From Sphingobacteriales bacterium (GTDB lineage Bacteria > Bacteroidota > Bacteroidia > Chitinophagales > CAIOSU01): a stretch of 64,000 nt of DNA. This document shows, piece after piece, positions 40,465 through 48,040 of this stretch; within the stretch, counting starts at the first letter, position 1, and each line of letters starts with the position of its first letter. The position numbers and the translations under genes were made by a program. The stretch spans positions 93,493 through 157,492 of the forward strand of contig JAIXOI010000027.1 of the NCBI GenBank assembly GCA_027486795.1, in the 5' to 3' direction. The notes beneath the pieces were generated by a model. It was not told where the DNA came from. It saw only the letters and a list, made by a program, of their open reading frames with translations, and ran no database searches.

Positions 40465-41436
40465 ATGGAGCATAATTTAGCAAAACCCACTTGGTGGATC
40501 AGACCTTTAATATTCGTTGCATTTTTGTACAACTTGTTCTGGGGCTTTACTACTATTTTTTTTCCCGAATACATTTTTGTAGTATCCGACCTAGATGTAC
40601 CCAACTACCTTTATATTTGGCAAACCCTAGGTGCCATTGAGGTTGTGCTGGCAGTAGGTTACTTCATAGCCCTTATCAATCCTTACCGCCACTGGGCACC
40701 CATAGCAATAGGGTTTACGTATAAAGTGCTATCGTGCCTCATCTTCTTTAACGCTGCCATTACCAATAAAGAACTGCTTCATTTAGGCAACTATATTTTT
40801 ATCGACAACTTAATTTGGTTCCTTCCTTTTACTGCAATTTTGGTAAATGTATATCGCCGAAGTTTCAGAAGCGACGAATTGCTGTTAGAGGCCTTTGACG
40901 ATGAATACATAACCTACGACATGTTTGATACCAGCGAAGGGATTGATCTAAAAGAAATGAGTGATCGTTGGCCAACTATGGTCGTATTCTTGAGGCATTT
41001 TGGCTGCACTTTTTGCCGCGAAACTTTACAAGACATTGCCAAACAGCGCAAATCGATAGAGGCACAAGGCATACGTATATTGTTGGTGCACATGCTCGAG
41101 GACAATGTTGAGGCGAAAAAACAAGTGGTGGAATACGGGCATGGACTGGATGATATACCACTACTAAGCGACCCTGAAGGAATATTGTACAAAAAATTTA
41201 AACTACGTCGGGGCACTTTTTGGCAACTTCTTGGCGGTAAGGTATTGTTCAGGGGCTTTGTAGCCGGGGTGATAAAAGGCAACGGAATAGGCAAAGAGAT
41301 GGGCGACATGACCCAAATGCCTGGAATATTTGTGGTATACAAAGACGAGATTGTAAAAAAATACATCCATAAAAGCAGTGCCGATAGGCCCGAATATGAT
41401 AAGCTGGCCAATTTAAAAAATAAAGAAGCTGCGTAA
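40465..41436 (+). CDS. Membrane protein fused to an AhpC/SelL-like thioredoxin-fold domain
   Basis: This encodes 323 residues. The ATG at 40465 was chosen over an in-frame start 45 bases earlier since the first span then begins naturally. Residues 10-130 have four spans in a DoxX-like layout (FLYNLFWGFTTIFFPEY, QTLGAIEVVLAVGYFIAL). Residues about 165-320 are a thioredoxin-fold domain of the AhpC/TSA-like (SelL-related) group with the redox motif CTFC at Cys181-Cys184 in FLRHFGCTFCRE. Such domains act as thiol reductases or peroxidases. The fusion suggests electron transfer between a membrane partner and a cytosolic thiol. Reaction and substrate are unknown. Confidence 0.82.
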   Translation: MEHNLAKPTWWIRPLIFVAFLYNLFWGFTTIFFPEYIFVVSDLDVPNYLYIWQTLGAIEVVLAVGYFIALINPYRHWAPIAIGFTYKVLSCLIFFNAAITNKELLHLGNYIFIDNLIWFLPFTAILVNVYRRSFRSDELLLEAFDDEYITYDMFDTSEGIDLKEMSDRWPTMVVFLRHFGCTFCRETLQDIAKQRKSIEAQGIRILLVHMLEDNVEAKKQVVEYGHGLDDIPLLSDPEGILYKKFKLRRGTFWQLLGGKVLFRGFVAGVIKGNGIGKEMGDMTQMPGIFVVYKDEIVKKYIHKSSADRPEYDKLANLKNKEAA

Positions 41437-41463
41437 AGCACATAATTGCAACCAAAGGGTAAA

Positions 41464-41471
41464 TAAATTTG
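41464..41471 (+). promoter_or_regulatory. -7 box before rpsU
   Basis: TAAATTTG matches TAnnTTTG exactly, 65 bases before the rpsU ATG. A second near match (TACTTTG) lies at 41493-41499. Either may start the long rpsU-to-rpoC transcription unit. Confidence 0.4.
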
Positions 41472-41536
41472 AAAATATCAGCAGAAGTCATTTACTTTGC
41501 ACTTCCGTTTTAAAAACTGTAAAACACAAGGTTAAC

Positions 41537-41749
41537 ATGCTTATTATTGATACTGGAGATAGCGAAAACATTGACAAGGCCCTAAAAAAGTACAAAAAGA
41601 AATTTGAAAAGGCTGGTTTGTTGCGCGAATTGCGTGGCCGTCAGGCTTTTATCAAGCCGTCTATTGTTAACCGCACTACAATGTTGAAAGCCGCTTACCG
41701 CCAGCAAATGCAAAATGCTGAAGCCGAAGGCGGACCAACTGCTAAATAA
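41537..41749 (+). CDS. rpsU: 30S ribosomal protein S21
   Basis: This encodes 70 residues, the normal length for S21. The family core is present (ENIDKALKKYKKKFEKAGLL then ELRGRQAFIKPS), with a basic tail. S21 sits on the small-subunit platform and assists mRNA initiation; some Bacteroidota use it together with altered anti-Shine-Dalgarno exposure. It leads the block rpsU-xerC-hpf-tRNAs-tuf, 40 bases before xerC. Confidence 0.97.
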   Translation: MLIIDTGDSENIDKALKKYKKKFEKAGLLRELRGRQAFIKPSIVNRTTMLKAAYRQQMQNAEAEGGPTAK

Positions 41750-41789
41750 TTTTGTCGGGCTCAAGTGCATTCGTTAACTTTAAGTTACT

Positions 41790-42665
41790 ATGCACATGGA
41801 AATGTTCCTGGCTTACTTAAAGCACGAAAAGCGCTATTCAGCAAATACGGTGATTTCTTACCGTAACGATTTAGAGCAATTTTACCAATACATAAAGAAA
41901 GCCTTCGATATTGAAAACATATCGGAGGCTTCTCATTTACACATACGCAGCTGGATGGCGCAAATGAGCGAAGACAACATGGGCGCCCGCAGCATCAATC
42001 GCAAAATATCAGCACTGCGCTCGTATTGCAAGTTCCTCATGAAAAGGGGCCTGCTCGAAAAAGACCCTACCATAAAAATACAGCCCCCCAAAACGACCAA
42101 ACGCTTACCTGTATATATAGAGCAGCAAGATATTGGCAAACTTTTTGAGCTAGTTGAGTTTGAAGATAATTTCAACGGACGTAGAGACCGAATGGTGCTA
42201 GAGCTACTATACAATACAGGCATGAGGCGAGCAGAGTTGCTCAATTTAAAAGATAGTGATGTTGATACTGCGCGCCAGTATATTAAAGTACTCGGAAAAG
42301 GCAACAAAGAGCGCTTAATACCCGTAAGCCAACAAATGGCAAGCAGCCTTGATGCGTACATGAAAGAAAAACGAGCCTTACATGGAAGCGGATGGCTAAT
42401 GGTAACCGACAAAGGTGCCCAACTATACCCCGAAATGGCATACAGGATTGTAAAGAAGTTTCTATCTTTAGTAACCACCATAGAAAAACGCAGCCCGCAC
42501 GTATTGCGGCACACTTTTGCAACGCACTTAACCAACAACGGCGCCGAGATAAATGCCGTGAAAGATTTACTTGGCCATGCCAGCTTGGCAGCTACTCAAG
42601 TTTACACGCACAACAATATTGAACAGTTGAAAGACATTTATAAAAGTACTCACCCTAAAGCATAA
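41790..42665 (+). CDS. Tyrosine recombinase XerC/XerD-like
   Basis: This encodes 291 residues. The N-terminal core-binding (SAM-like) domain covers residues 1-85; the catalytic domain has the full set of active residues: Arg146 (YNTGMRRAEL), Lys170 (LGKGNKERL), His237 and Arg240 (SPHVLRHTFATHL), His263 (LLGHASL) and the nucleophile Tyr272 (TQVYTH). Length and motifs match XerC/D proteins that resolve chromosome dimers at dif. An ATG two codons downstream (41796) is an alternative start. In Bacteroidota this gene is commonly found beside rpsU and hpf; no transfer signs are visible. Confidence 0.93.
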   Translation: MHMEMFLAYLKHEKRYSANTVISYRNDLEQFYQYIKKAFDIENISEASHLHIRSWMAQMSEDNMGARSINRKISALRSYCKFLMKRGLLEKDPTIKIQPPKTTKRLPVYIEQQDIGKLFELVEFEDNFNGRRDRMVLELLYNTGMRRAELLNLKDSDVDTARQYIKVLGKGNKERLIPVSQQMASSLDAYMKEKRALHGSGWLMVTDKGAQLYPEMAYRIVKKFLSLVTTIEKRSPHVLRHTFATHLTNNGAEINAVKDLLGHASLAATQVYTHNNIEQLKDIYKSTHPKA

Positions 42666-42675
42666 ATCATACACT

Positions 42676-42975
42676 ATGGAAATCCGTATTCAATCCATCC
42701 ACTTTGATGCTGACGTGAAGCTGTTGGAATTTACCAAAAAGAAACTACAGAAACTGCAAACCTTCCACGACAGAGTGCAAGATGCCGACGTATATTTGAA
42801 ATTAGAGAATAATTCGGCTCAAGTTCGCGACAAAGTTGTCGACATAAGTATTAACATACCGGGCACCGTAATACATGCAAGCGAAACATCGAAATCGTTT
42901 GAGGAAGCCATTGATAGCTCAGTTGAAGCCCTAATTCGCCAGATACAAAAACACAAGGAAAAACTGAAAATTTAA
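42676..42975 (+). CDS. hpf: Ribosome hibernation promoting factor
   Basis: This encodes 99 residues of the short HPF/RaiA type. The pattern includes EIRIQSIHFDADVKLLEFT, the first strand and helix, and a lysine-rich second helix at the end (ALIRQIQKHKEKLKI). HPF binds the decoding centre of idle 30S subunits and helps form 100S dimers during stationary phase. It follows xerC by 10 bases and precedes a tRNA cluster. Confidence 0.93.
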   Translation: MEIRIQSIHFDADVKLLEFTKKKLQKLQTFHDRVQDADVYLKLENNSAQVRDKVVDISINIPGTVIHASETSKSFEEAIDSSVEALIRQIQKHKEKLKI

Positions 42976-43096
42976 TTTTCCTTACTTTTTTCTCTTTTAG
43001 TGTTGTTTTAGCCAAATAGTTTAGGTACATTTGCAAGCCTTTTCGAAGGGGTATTGATACAGTTGATGTGTCCGTGCTGTTTCGAAGAGTCGGGTT

Positions 43097-43169
43097 GCCG
43101 ATGTAGCTCAGCTGGTAGAGCCACTGATTTGTAATCAGTAGGTCGGGGGTTCGAGTTCCTCCATCGGCT
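43097..43169 (+). tRNA. tRNA-Thr (anticodon TGT)
   Basis: The acceptor GCCGATG pairs with CATCGGC. The D-arm is AGCTCAGCTGGTAGAGC, the anticodon stem ACTGA/TCAGT encloses TTTGTAA with anticodon TGT, and the T-arm is GGGGGTTCGAGTTCCTC. Length is 73 bases; CCA is not encoded. It is first in a row of four tRNAs before tuf. Confidence 0.95.
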
Positions 43170-43202
43170 CATTAGAGTCTCGTTCTTTAAAGGATTAAAA
43201 AT

Positions 43203-43284
43203 GGGGAGATACCAAAGCGGCCAACTGGGGCAGACTGTAAATCTGCTGTCTCTGACTTCGTAGGTTCGAATCCTGCTCTCCCCA
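43203..43284 (+). tRNA. tRNA-Tyr (anticodon GTA)
   Basis: The acceptor GGGGAGA pairs with TCTCCCC. The anticodon stem GCAGA/TCTGC encloses CTGTAAA with anticodon GTA, and a long variable arm (class II) follows, as expected for bacterial tRNA-Tyr. Length is 82 bases. Confidence 0.95.
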
Positions 43285-43291
43285 CGCATGC

Positions 43292-43314
43292 GAAAATGCC
43301 GAAAGGCGTTTTTT
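43292..43314 (+). terminator. Weak intra-operon terminator-like hairpin
   Basis: ATGCC and GGCGT flank a GAAA tetraloop and are followed by six Ts, 8 bases after tRNA-Tyr. The stem is only five pairs with one wobble, so it is more likely to attenuate or mark a processing site than to stop all transcription. Confidence 0.5.
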
Positions 43315-43340
43315 GATTTGAAATGTTGAGGGTTTTAAAA

Positions 43341-43413
43341 GCGGAAGTAGCTCAGCTGGTAGAGCGTCAGCCTTCCAAGCTGAATGTCGCGAGTTCGAAT
43401 CTCGTCTTCCGCT
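43341..43413 (+). tRNA. tRNA-Gly (anticodon TCC)
   Basis: The acceptor GCGGAAG pairs with CTTCCGC. The anticodon stem TCAGC/GCTGA encloses CTTCCAA with anticodon TCC, and the T-arm is GCGAGTTCGAATCTCGT. Length is 73 bases. Confidence 0.95.
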
Positions 43414-43442
43414 CTTAGCAAGTATCTGGGAAGATACTAAAA

Positions 43443-43514
<72 letters not shown>

Positions 43515-43578
43515 CAGAAAGGTTATTGATTAATGTTATTATAAACGTAAACCTGATTTTTTTAAAAGTTTTTCAGTC

Positions 43579-44766
43579 ATGGCAAAAGAGAAGTTCATTA
43601 AAAACAAACCGCACGTAAACGTAGGTACTATTGGCCACGTCGATCACGGTAAAACCACATTGACCGCTGCTATTACCACCGTTTTGGGTAATAAAGGTTT
43701 GAGCGCATTGCGTTCATACGATTCAATTGACGCTGCTCCAGAAGAGAAAGAGCGTGGTATCACTATCAACACTGCACACGTTGAGTATGAAACCCTTGCT
43801 CGTCACTATGCACACGTTGATTGTCCAGGTCACGCGGATTATATTAAAAACATGGTAACTGGTGCTGCACAGATGGACGGCGCTATCCTTGTTGTAGCTG
43901 CAACCGACGGCCCGATGCCACAAACCCGCGAGCACATCCTTTTGGCCCGTCAGGTAGGTGTACCTCAAATCGTTGTGTTCATGAACAAAGTTGACTTGGT
44001 TGACGACCCAGAGTTGTTGGAACTAGTTGAGATGGAAGTTCGTGAATTGTTGAGCTTCTACGAGTTCGATGGTGACAACATCAGCGTTATCCAAGGTTCA
44101 GCTTTGAAAGGTTTGAACGGTGATCCAGAAGGTGTAGCTGCTATCGAGAAATTGATGGAAGCTGTTGACAACGACATACCGATGCCAGTTCGTGCTATCG
44201 ATAAGCCTTTCTTGATGCCTGTAGAGGACGTATTCTCAATTACTGGTCGTGGTACTGTTGCTACTGGTAAAATTGAGCGTGGCGTAATTCACACTGGCGA
44301 TCCAATTGAAATTATTGGTTTGCAAGAGGAGAAAATGAAATCAACCGTTACTGGTGTTGAGATGTTCCGTAAAATTTTGGACATCGGAGAAGCTGGTGAA
44401 AACGTAGGTATCCTATTGCGTGGTATTGAGAAAACCGATATCAAACGTGGTATGGTTATTTGCGCCCCTGGTAGCATCACCCCACACACTGAGTTCAAAT
44501 GCGAAGTTTACGTATTGAGCAAAGAAGAAGGTGGCCGTCACACGCCGTTCTTTAACAAGTACCGTCCACAGTTTTACCTACGTACAACTGACGTTACTGG
44601 TGAAATCACTATGCCAGAAGGTGTAGAAATGGTAATGCCTGGTGATAACATCACCCTTACCGTTAACTTGATTTACCCAGTAGCTTTGGAAAAAGGTCTA
44701 CGTTTCGCTATCCGTGAAGGTGGTCGTACCGTAGGTGCTGGTCAGGTAACCGAGATTTTGAAGTAA
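43579..44766 (+). CDS. tuf: Elongation factor Tu
   Basis: This encodes 395 residues, the standard EF-Tu length. The GTPase motifs are G1 GHVDHGKTT (from residue 17), G3 DCPGHADY, G4 NKVDL, and G5 GSALKGL. Domains 2 and 3 end in [13 protein letters not shown]. It delivers aminoacyl-tRNA to the ribosomal A site. Codons are strongly biased toward GGT, GTT and similar preferred triplets, as expected for a highly expressed gene. It follows the four tRNA genes and is followed by an unusual inverted-repeat region and tRNA-Trp. Confidence 0.99.
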   Translation: MAKEKFIKNKPHVNVGTIGHVDHGKTTLTAAITTVLGNKGLSALRSYDSIDAAPEEKERGITINTAHVEYETLARHYAHVDCPGHADYIKNMVTGAAQMDGAILVVAATDGPMPQTREHILLARQVGVPQIVVFMNKVDLVDDPELLELVEMEVRELLSFYEFDGDNISVIQGSALKGLNGDPEGVAAIEKLMEAVDNDIPMPVRAIDKPFLMPVEDVFSITGRGTVATGKIERGVIHTGDPIEIIGLQEEKMKSTVTGVEMFRKILDIGEAGENVGILLRGIEKTDIKRGMVICAPGSITPHTEFKCEVYVLSKEEGGRHTPFFNKYRPQFYLRTTDVTGEITMPEGVEMVMPGDNITLTVNLIYPVALEKGLRFAIREGGRTVGAGQVTEILK

Positions 44767-44920
44767 CATTCAATATCAAGTACGCAAGTATCAAGTAGCA
44801 AGACCTACTACCTTGCCAGTTGATAGTTAACACTTGACTTTGAAATATTGAATACCAAGTAATAAAGTATCAAGTATCGGAGCGAACCGTTTCGATACTT
44901 GATACTTGCTACTTGATACT
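44767..44920. repeat. Nested inverted word repeats between tuf and tRNA-Trp
   Basis: Variants of AAGTATCAAGTAGCAAG fill the stretch. AAGTATCAAGTATCG (44865-44879) is a perfect inverted partner of CGATACTTGATACTT (44893-44907), and AGTATCAAGTAGCAAG (44787-44802) of CTTGCTACTTGATACT (44905-44920). The region can therefore fold in alternative ways. It begins right after the tuf stop codon. Confidence 0.85.
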
Positions 44921-44929
44921 AATTAACAA

Positions 44930-45002
44930 ACGGGTGTAGCTCAATTGGTAGAGTGTCGGTCTCCAAAACCGCAGGCTGGGGGTTCGAGTCCCTCCTCCCG
45001 TG
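44930..45002 (+). tRNA. tRNA-Trp (anticodon CCA)
   Basis: The D-arm AGCTCAATTGGTAGAG, the anticodon loop CTCCAAA in CGGT/ACCG with anticodon CCA, and the T-arm GGGGGTTCGAGTCCCTC are present. The acceptor ACGGGTG pairs with CTCCCGT apart from one T-T opposition at the sixth pair. It lies between tuf and secE, 17 bases before the secE start codon. Confidence 0.93.
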
Positions 45003-45018
45003 CTAGAAAGAAAAAACG

Positions 45019-45216
45019 ATGAACAAGCTTTCATTATACATTCAGGAAGCTTACAACGAGCTGTTGAACAAAGTAACCTGGCCTACCTGGAAGGAACTTC
45101 AAGAAAGTGCCTTGGTAGTATTGGTTGCAACTGCTATCATCACGTTGGTTGTGCTTGCAATGGACCTCACATCGAGGACTGTGTTCAGTGGTATTTATGA
45201 TTTACTGATAAGCTAA
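45019..45216 (+). CDS. secE: Preprotein translocase subunit SecE
   Basis: This encodes 65 residues, the short single-span SecE of most bacteria. The conserved cytoplasmic helix is YIQEAYNELLNKVTWPTWKE and the membrane span is ALVVLVATAIITLVVLAMDL. SecE clamps the SecY channel and is required for protein export. It lies 16 bases after tRNA-Trp and 27 before nusG, the usual position. Confidence 0.96.
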   Translation: MNKLSLYIQEAYNELLNKVTWPTWKELQESALVVLVATAIITLVVLAMDLTSRTVFSGIYDLLIS

Positions 45217-45243
45217 GTACAGCAAAGCAAAAAAAGAATAAGC

Positions 45244-45792
45244 ATGACCGCAGAAAATAAATGGTATGCTTTGAGGGTTATCAGCGGCCAAGAGCGAAAG
45301 CTTAGGGACTATATCGAGAACGACGTAAAGCGCTCGAAATGGGACTCAGCAATCAAACAGGTATTGGTACCCACAGAGAAGGTATATAAGATACAGAATG
45401 GCAAAAAAGTTATCAAAGAGCGTAACTTCTTGCCGGGCTATATACTTGTAGAAGCTGTTGAAGGCGCCTTAAGTGCTGAAATGATTAGTAGCATTGCCGG
45501 TGTAACCGGAGTTATCCATTTTTTGGGCAAAGAGCATCCAACCCCGTTGCGTGCCTCTGAGGTAAACCGAATTTTGGGTACTGTTGACGAAATGGAAGAT
45601 GCTGGCGAAACAGCCAATGAGCCATTCATTGTTGACGAAATGGTGCGCATTATCGATGGTCCTTTTAATGACTTTAAAGGTACCATTGAAGAAGTGAACG
45701 AAGAGAAGAAGAAGCTTAAGGTTGTGGTGAAGATTTTTGGTCGTCGCCAACCCGTTGAGCTTAGTTTTATGCAAGTTGAGAAATTATCATAA
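45244..45792 (+). CDS. nusG: Transcription elongation/antitermination factor NusG
   Basis: This encodes 182 residues. The NGN domain holds WYALRVISGQERKLRDYIE and FLPGYILVEA; the C-terminal KOW domain is MVRIIDGPFNDFKGTIEEVN. NusG binds RNA polymerase and couples it to Rho or to the ribosome. An acidic, 15-20 residue insertion between the domains (TVDEMEDAGETANEP) is a typical Bacteroidota-type linker. It is followed by rplK after 10 bases. Confidence 0.97.
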   Translation: MTAENKWYALRVISGQERKLRDYIENDVKRSKWDSAIKQVLVPTEKVYKIQNGKKVIKERNFLPGYILVEAVEGALSAEMISSIAGVTGVIHFLGKEHPTPLRASEVNRILGTVDEMEDAGETANEPFIVDEMVRIIDGPFNDFKGTIEEVNEEKKKLKVVVKIFGRRQPVELSFMQVEKLS

Positions 45793-45802
45793 TTAATTAG
45801 CA

Positions 45803-46249
45803 ATGGCTAAGGAAATAGAAACCTATATTAAGTTGCAAGTAAAAGGTGGACAGGCGAACCCTGCACCTCCAATTGGTCCAGCCCTGGGTTCAAAGGGTTT
45901 GAACATTATGGACTTCTGCAAACAGTTTAACGCCCGCACCCAAGAGAAAATGGGTCAGGTATGTCCGGTGGTTATCACTGTTTATAAAGACAAATCTTTT
46001 GACTTTGTAATCAAAACCCCTCCAGCCTATACCTTATTGGTTGAAGCATCTAAGGTGAAACTTGGTAGTGCTGAGCCTAACCGCGTAAAAGTGGGTAGTG
46101 TAACTTGGGACGACGTAAGGAAAATTGCAGAGATTAAATTGCCCGACATGAACTGCTTTACCATTGAGAGCGCCATGAAAATGGTTGCAGGATCGGCCCG
46201 CAGCATGGGTATGACCGTAAAGGGCACTGCCCCTTGGGACAAGAATTGA
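45803..46249 (+). CDS. rplK: 50S ribosomal protein L11
   Basis: This encodes 148 residues. The N-terminal domain reads [20 protein letters not shown] and the RNA-binding domain includes [10 protein letters not shown] and [12 protein letters not shown]11 forms the GTPase-associated centre with 23S rRNA and mediates stringent-response sensing by RelA. It lies between nusG and rplA as in most bacteria. Confidence 0.98.
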   Translation: MAKEIETYIKLQVKGGQANPAPPIGPALGSKGLNIMDFCKQFNARTQEKMGQVCPVVITVYKDKSFDFVIKTPPAYTLLVEASKVKLGSAEPNRVKVGSVTWDDVRKIAEIKLPDMNCFTIESAMKMVAGSARSMGMTVKGTAPWDKN

Positions 46250-46275
46250 TACTTATTATCTAAAAACTCCATAAA

Positions 46276-46968
46276 GTGAAACTCACAAAACAACGTAAGG
46301 GAGTGCAAGATAAGGTGGATAAAACCAAGTTTTATTCTATTACCGAAGCCTCGGCTTTGATAAAAGATATTACAAGCTTGAAGTTTAATGCATCTGTAGA
46401 CTTGCACGTGAACCTTGGAGTGGACCCCCGCAAAGCCGATCAGGCAGTACGCGGCACGGTGTCACTTCCTGCCGGAACCGGCAAAGACAAGAAGGTGTTG
46501 GTACTTTGTACTCCTGAAAAGGAAGATGAAGCTACTGCCGCTGGTGCTGACTTTGTAGGTCTGGACGAATATTCTGAAAAGATTTTGGCCGGCTGGACCG
46601 ATGTCGATGTTATCATCGCCACACCAAGCGTGATGCCAAAAATTGCTAGACTGGGTCGTATCCTAGGTCCACGTAACTTAATGCCAAACCCTAAGAGCGG
46701 CACAGTTACTAACGATGTAGGCGAAGCAGTAAAAGAAGTAAAGAAAGGTAAAATCGCATTCAAGGTTGATAAGTTCGGTATCGTTCATAGTTCAATCGGT
46801 CGCGTATCCTTTACTCCTGATCAGATTGCTGAAAATGCCCGTGAGTTCTTGAACACATTGGCCAAAATGAAGCCTGTATCTGCAAAAGGTACCTATTTTA
46901 AGAGCATTACCATGGCTAGCACCATGAGCCCAGCCATCAAAATTGATGCAAAACAAATAACGGTTTGA
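46276..46968 (+). CDS. rplA: 50S ribosomal protein L1
   Basis: This encodes 230 residues and starts with GTG at 46276. Signatures are [38 protein letters not shown] and the closing [16 protein letters not shown]1 forms the stalk near the E site and usually represses its own operon by binding the mRNA leader. A 26-base gap follows rplK and 7 bases precede rplJ. Confidence 0.98.
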   Translation: MKLTKQRKGVQDKVDKTKFYSITEASALIKDITSLKFNASVDLHVNLGVDPRKADQAVRGTVSLPAGTGKDKKVLVLCTPEKEDEATAAGADFVGLDEYSEKILAGWTDVDVIIATPSVMPKIARLGRILGPRNLMPNPKSGTVTNDVGEAVKEVKKGKIAFKVDKFGIVHSSIGRVSFTPDQIAENAREFLNTLAKMKPVSAKGTYFKSITMASTMSPAIKIDAKQITV

Positions 46969-46975
46969 TCGAGTT

Positions 46976-47503
46976 ATGAAACGTGAAGAAAAACAACAGA
47001 TCATAGACGAATTGACGGTGTTATTCGGTACAGAGCAAAACTACTATCTAGCAGATGCTTCTGGACTTAATGCTGCTCAAGTGAGCGATCTTCGTCGTCT
47101 ATGTTTCAGCAAAGGTATCCAGCTCAAGGTAGCTAAGAACACCTTAATATCAAAAGCGCTTCAGGCACAAACTGCTGACTTGTCAAGCGTTGATTCTATC
47201 CTAAAAGGCCCAACGGCGATCTTTATATCAGATGATATGAAGGCACCAGCCAAGTTGATCCTTGATTTCCGCAAGAAGAAAACCAAGCCAGAGCTTAAGG
47301 CTGCGATTATTGGCGGTACTGATGTATTCATTGGTGATAACCAATTGGAAACACTTACCAAGCTGAAAACCAAAAACGAGCTTATTGGCGAAGTTATCGG
47401 ATTGTTACAATCACCTGCCAAAAATGTTATCTCTGCCCTACAGGCAAATGGTGGACAAAAAATTGCAGGTCTTGTTAAAACCCTTCAAAGTCGCGGTGAG
47501 TGA
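46976..47503 (+). CDS. rplJ: 50S ribosomal protein L10
   Basis: This encodes 175 residues. The N-terminal rRNA-binding part holds MKREEKQQIIDELTVLF and RLCFSKGIQLKVAKNTLISK; the C-terminal helix KNVISALQANGGQKIAGLVK binds L7/L12 dimers. No separate L10 leader can be recognised because only 7 bases separate it from rplA; any autoregulatory site would have to overlap the upstream gene. Confidence 0.97.
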   Translation: MKREEKQQIIDELTVLFGTEQNYYLADASGLNAAQVSDLRRLCFSKGIQLKVAKNTLISKALQAQTADLSSVDSILKGPTAIFISDDMKAPAKLILDFRKKKTKPELKAAIIGGTDVFIGDNQLETLTKLKTKNELIGEVIGLLQSPAKNVISALQANGGQKIAGLVKTLQSRGE

Positions 47504-47567
47504 TTTTGAACAAACAGTAAGTATAACCATAAATATTTTACCATAACCCTTTTCAAAACTCAGTGAA

Positions 47568-47945
47568 ATGGCGGATTTAAATTCAATTGCCGAACAATTA
47601 GTAAACCTTACAGTTAAAGACGTTAACGAGCTTGCTGCTATATTGAAAGATCAATACGGTATCGAACCTGCTGCTGCTGCTGTAGCTGTTGCTGGCCCTG
47701 CTGCCGGTGCTGCTGCCGAAGAAGTTGTTGTTAAAACATCTTTTGACGTTATTCTTAAATCAGCTGGTGCAAACAAACTTGCCGTAGTTAAGTTGGTAAA
47801 AGAACTTACCGGTCTAGGTTTGAAAGAAGCCAAAGATTTGGTTGATGCTGCTCCGAAGCCTTTGAAAGAAGGTACTTCAAAAGACGACGCCGATGCGCTG
47901 TTAGCTAAGCTAACTGAAGCAGGTGCCGAAGTAGAGATCAAGTAA
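47568..47945 (+). CDS. rplL: 50S ribosomal protein L7/L12
   Basis: This encodes 125 residues: an N-terminal dimerisation helix ([20 protein letters not shown]), an alanine-rich hinge ([19 protein letters not shown]) and the C-terminal factor-binding domain ([20 protein letters not shown]). It recruits translation factors to the ribosome. The 64-base gap to rplJ and the hairpin between rplL and rpoB suggest separate control of ribosomal and polymerase output. Confidence 0.98.
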   Translation: MADLNSIAEQLVNLTVKDVNELAAILKDQYGIEPAAAAVAVAGPAAGAAAEEVVVKTSFDVILKSAGANKLAVVKLVKELTGLGLKEAKDLVDAAPKPLKEGTSKDDADALLAKLTEAGAEVEIK

Positions 47946-47982
47946 GGCCTGGTGCGCCTTGTGCGCATCCAACAAGTCAATG

Positions 47983-48006
47983 GGTTTAGTGTGTCTACAC
48001 TAAACC
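47983..48006 (+). promoter_or_regulatory. rplL-rpoB intercistronic hairpin
   Basis: GGTTTAGTG (47983-47991) pairs perfectly with CACTAAACC (47998-48006); one more pair closes the loop. There is no U-tract. It sits 38 bases after the rplL stop codon and 35 before rpoB, the same place as the rplL-rpoB attenuator and RNase III site of E. coli, so it is a candidate processing or attenuation site. Confidence 0.55.
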
Positions 48007-48040
48007 TATTCGTTGTATATCTAAAAGCATATCCTAATTT

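Noticed and set aside
41790..42665. Integrase of a mobile element
   Set aside because: The tyrosine recombinase sits in a housekeeping context (rpsU, hpf) with normal composition, which fits XerC/D.
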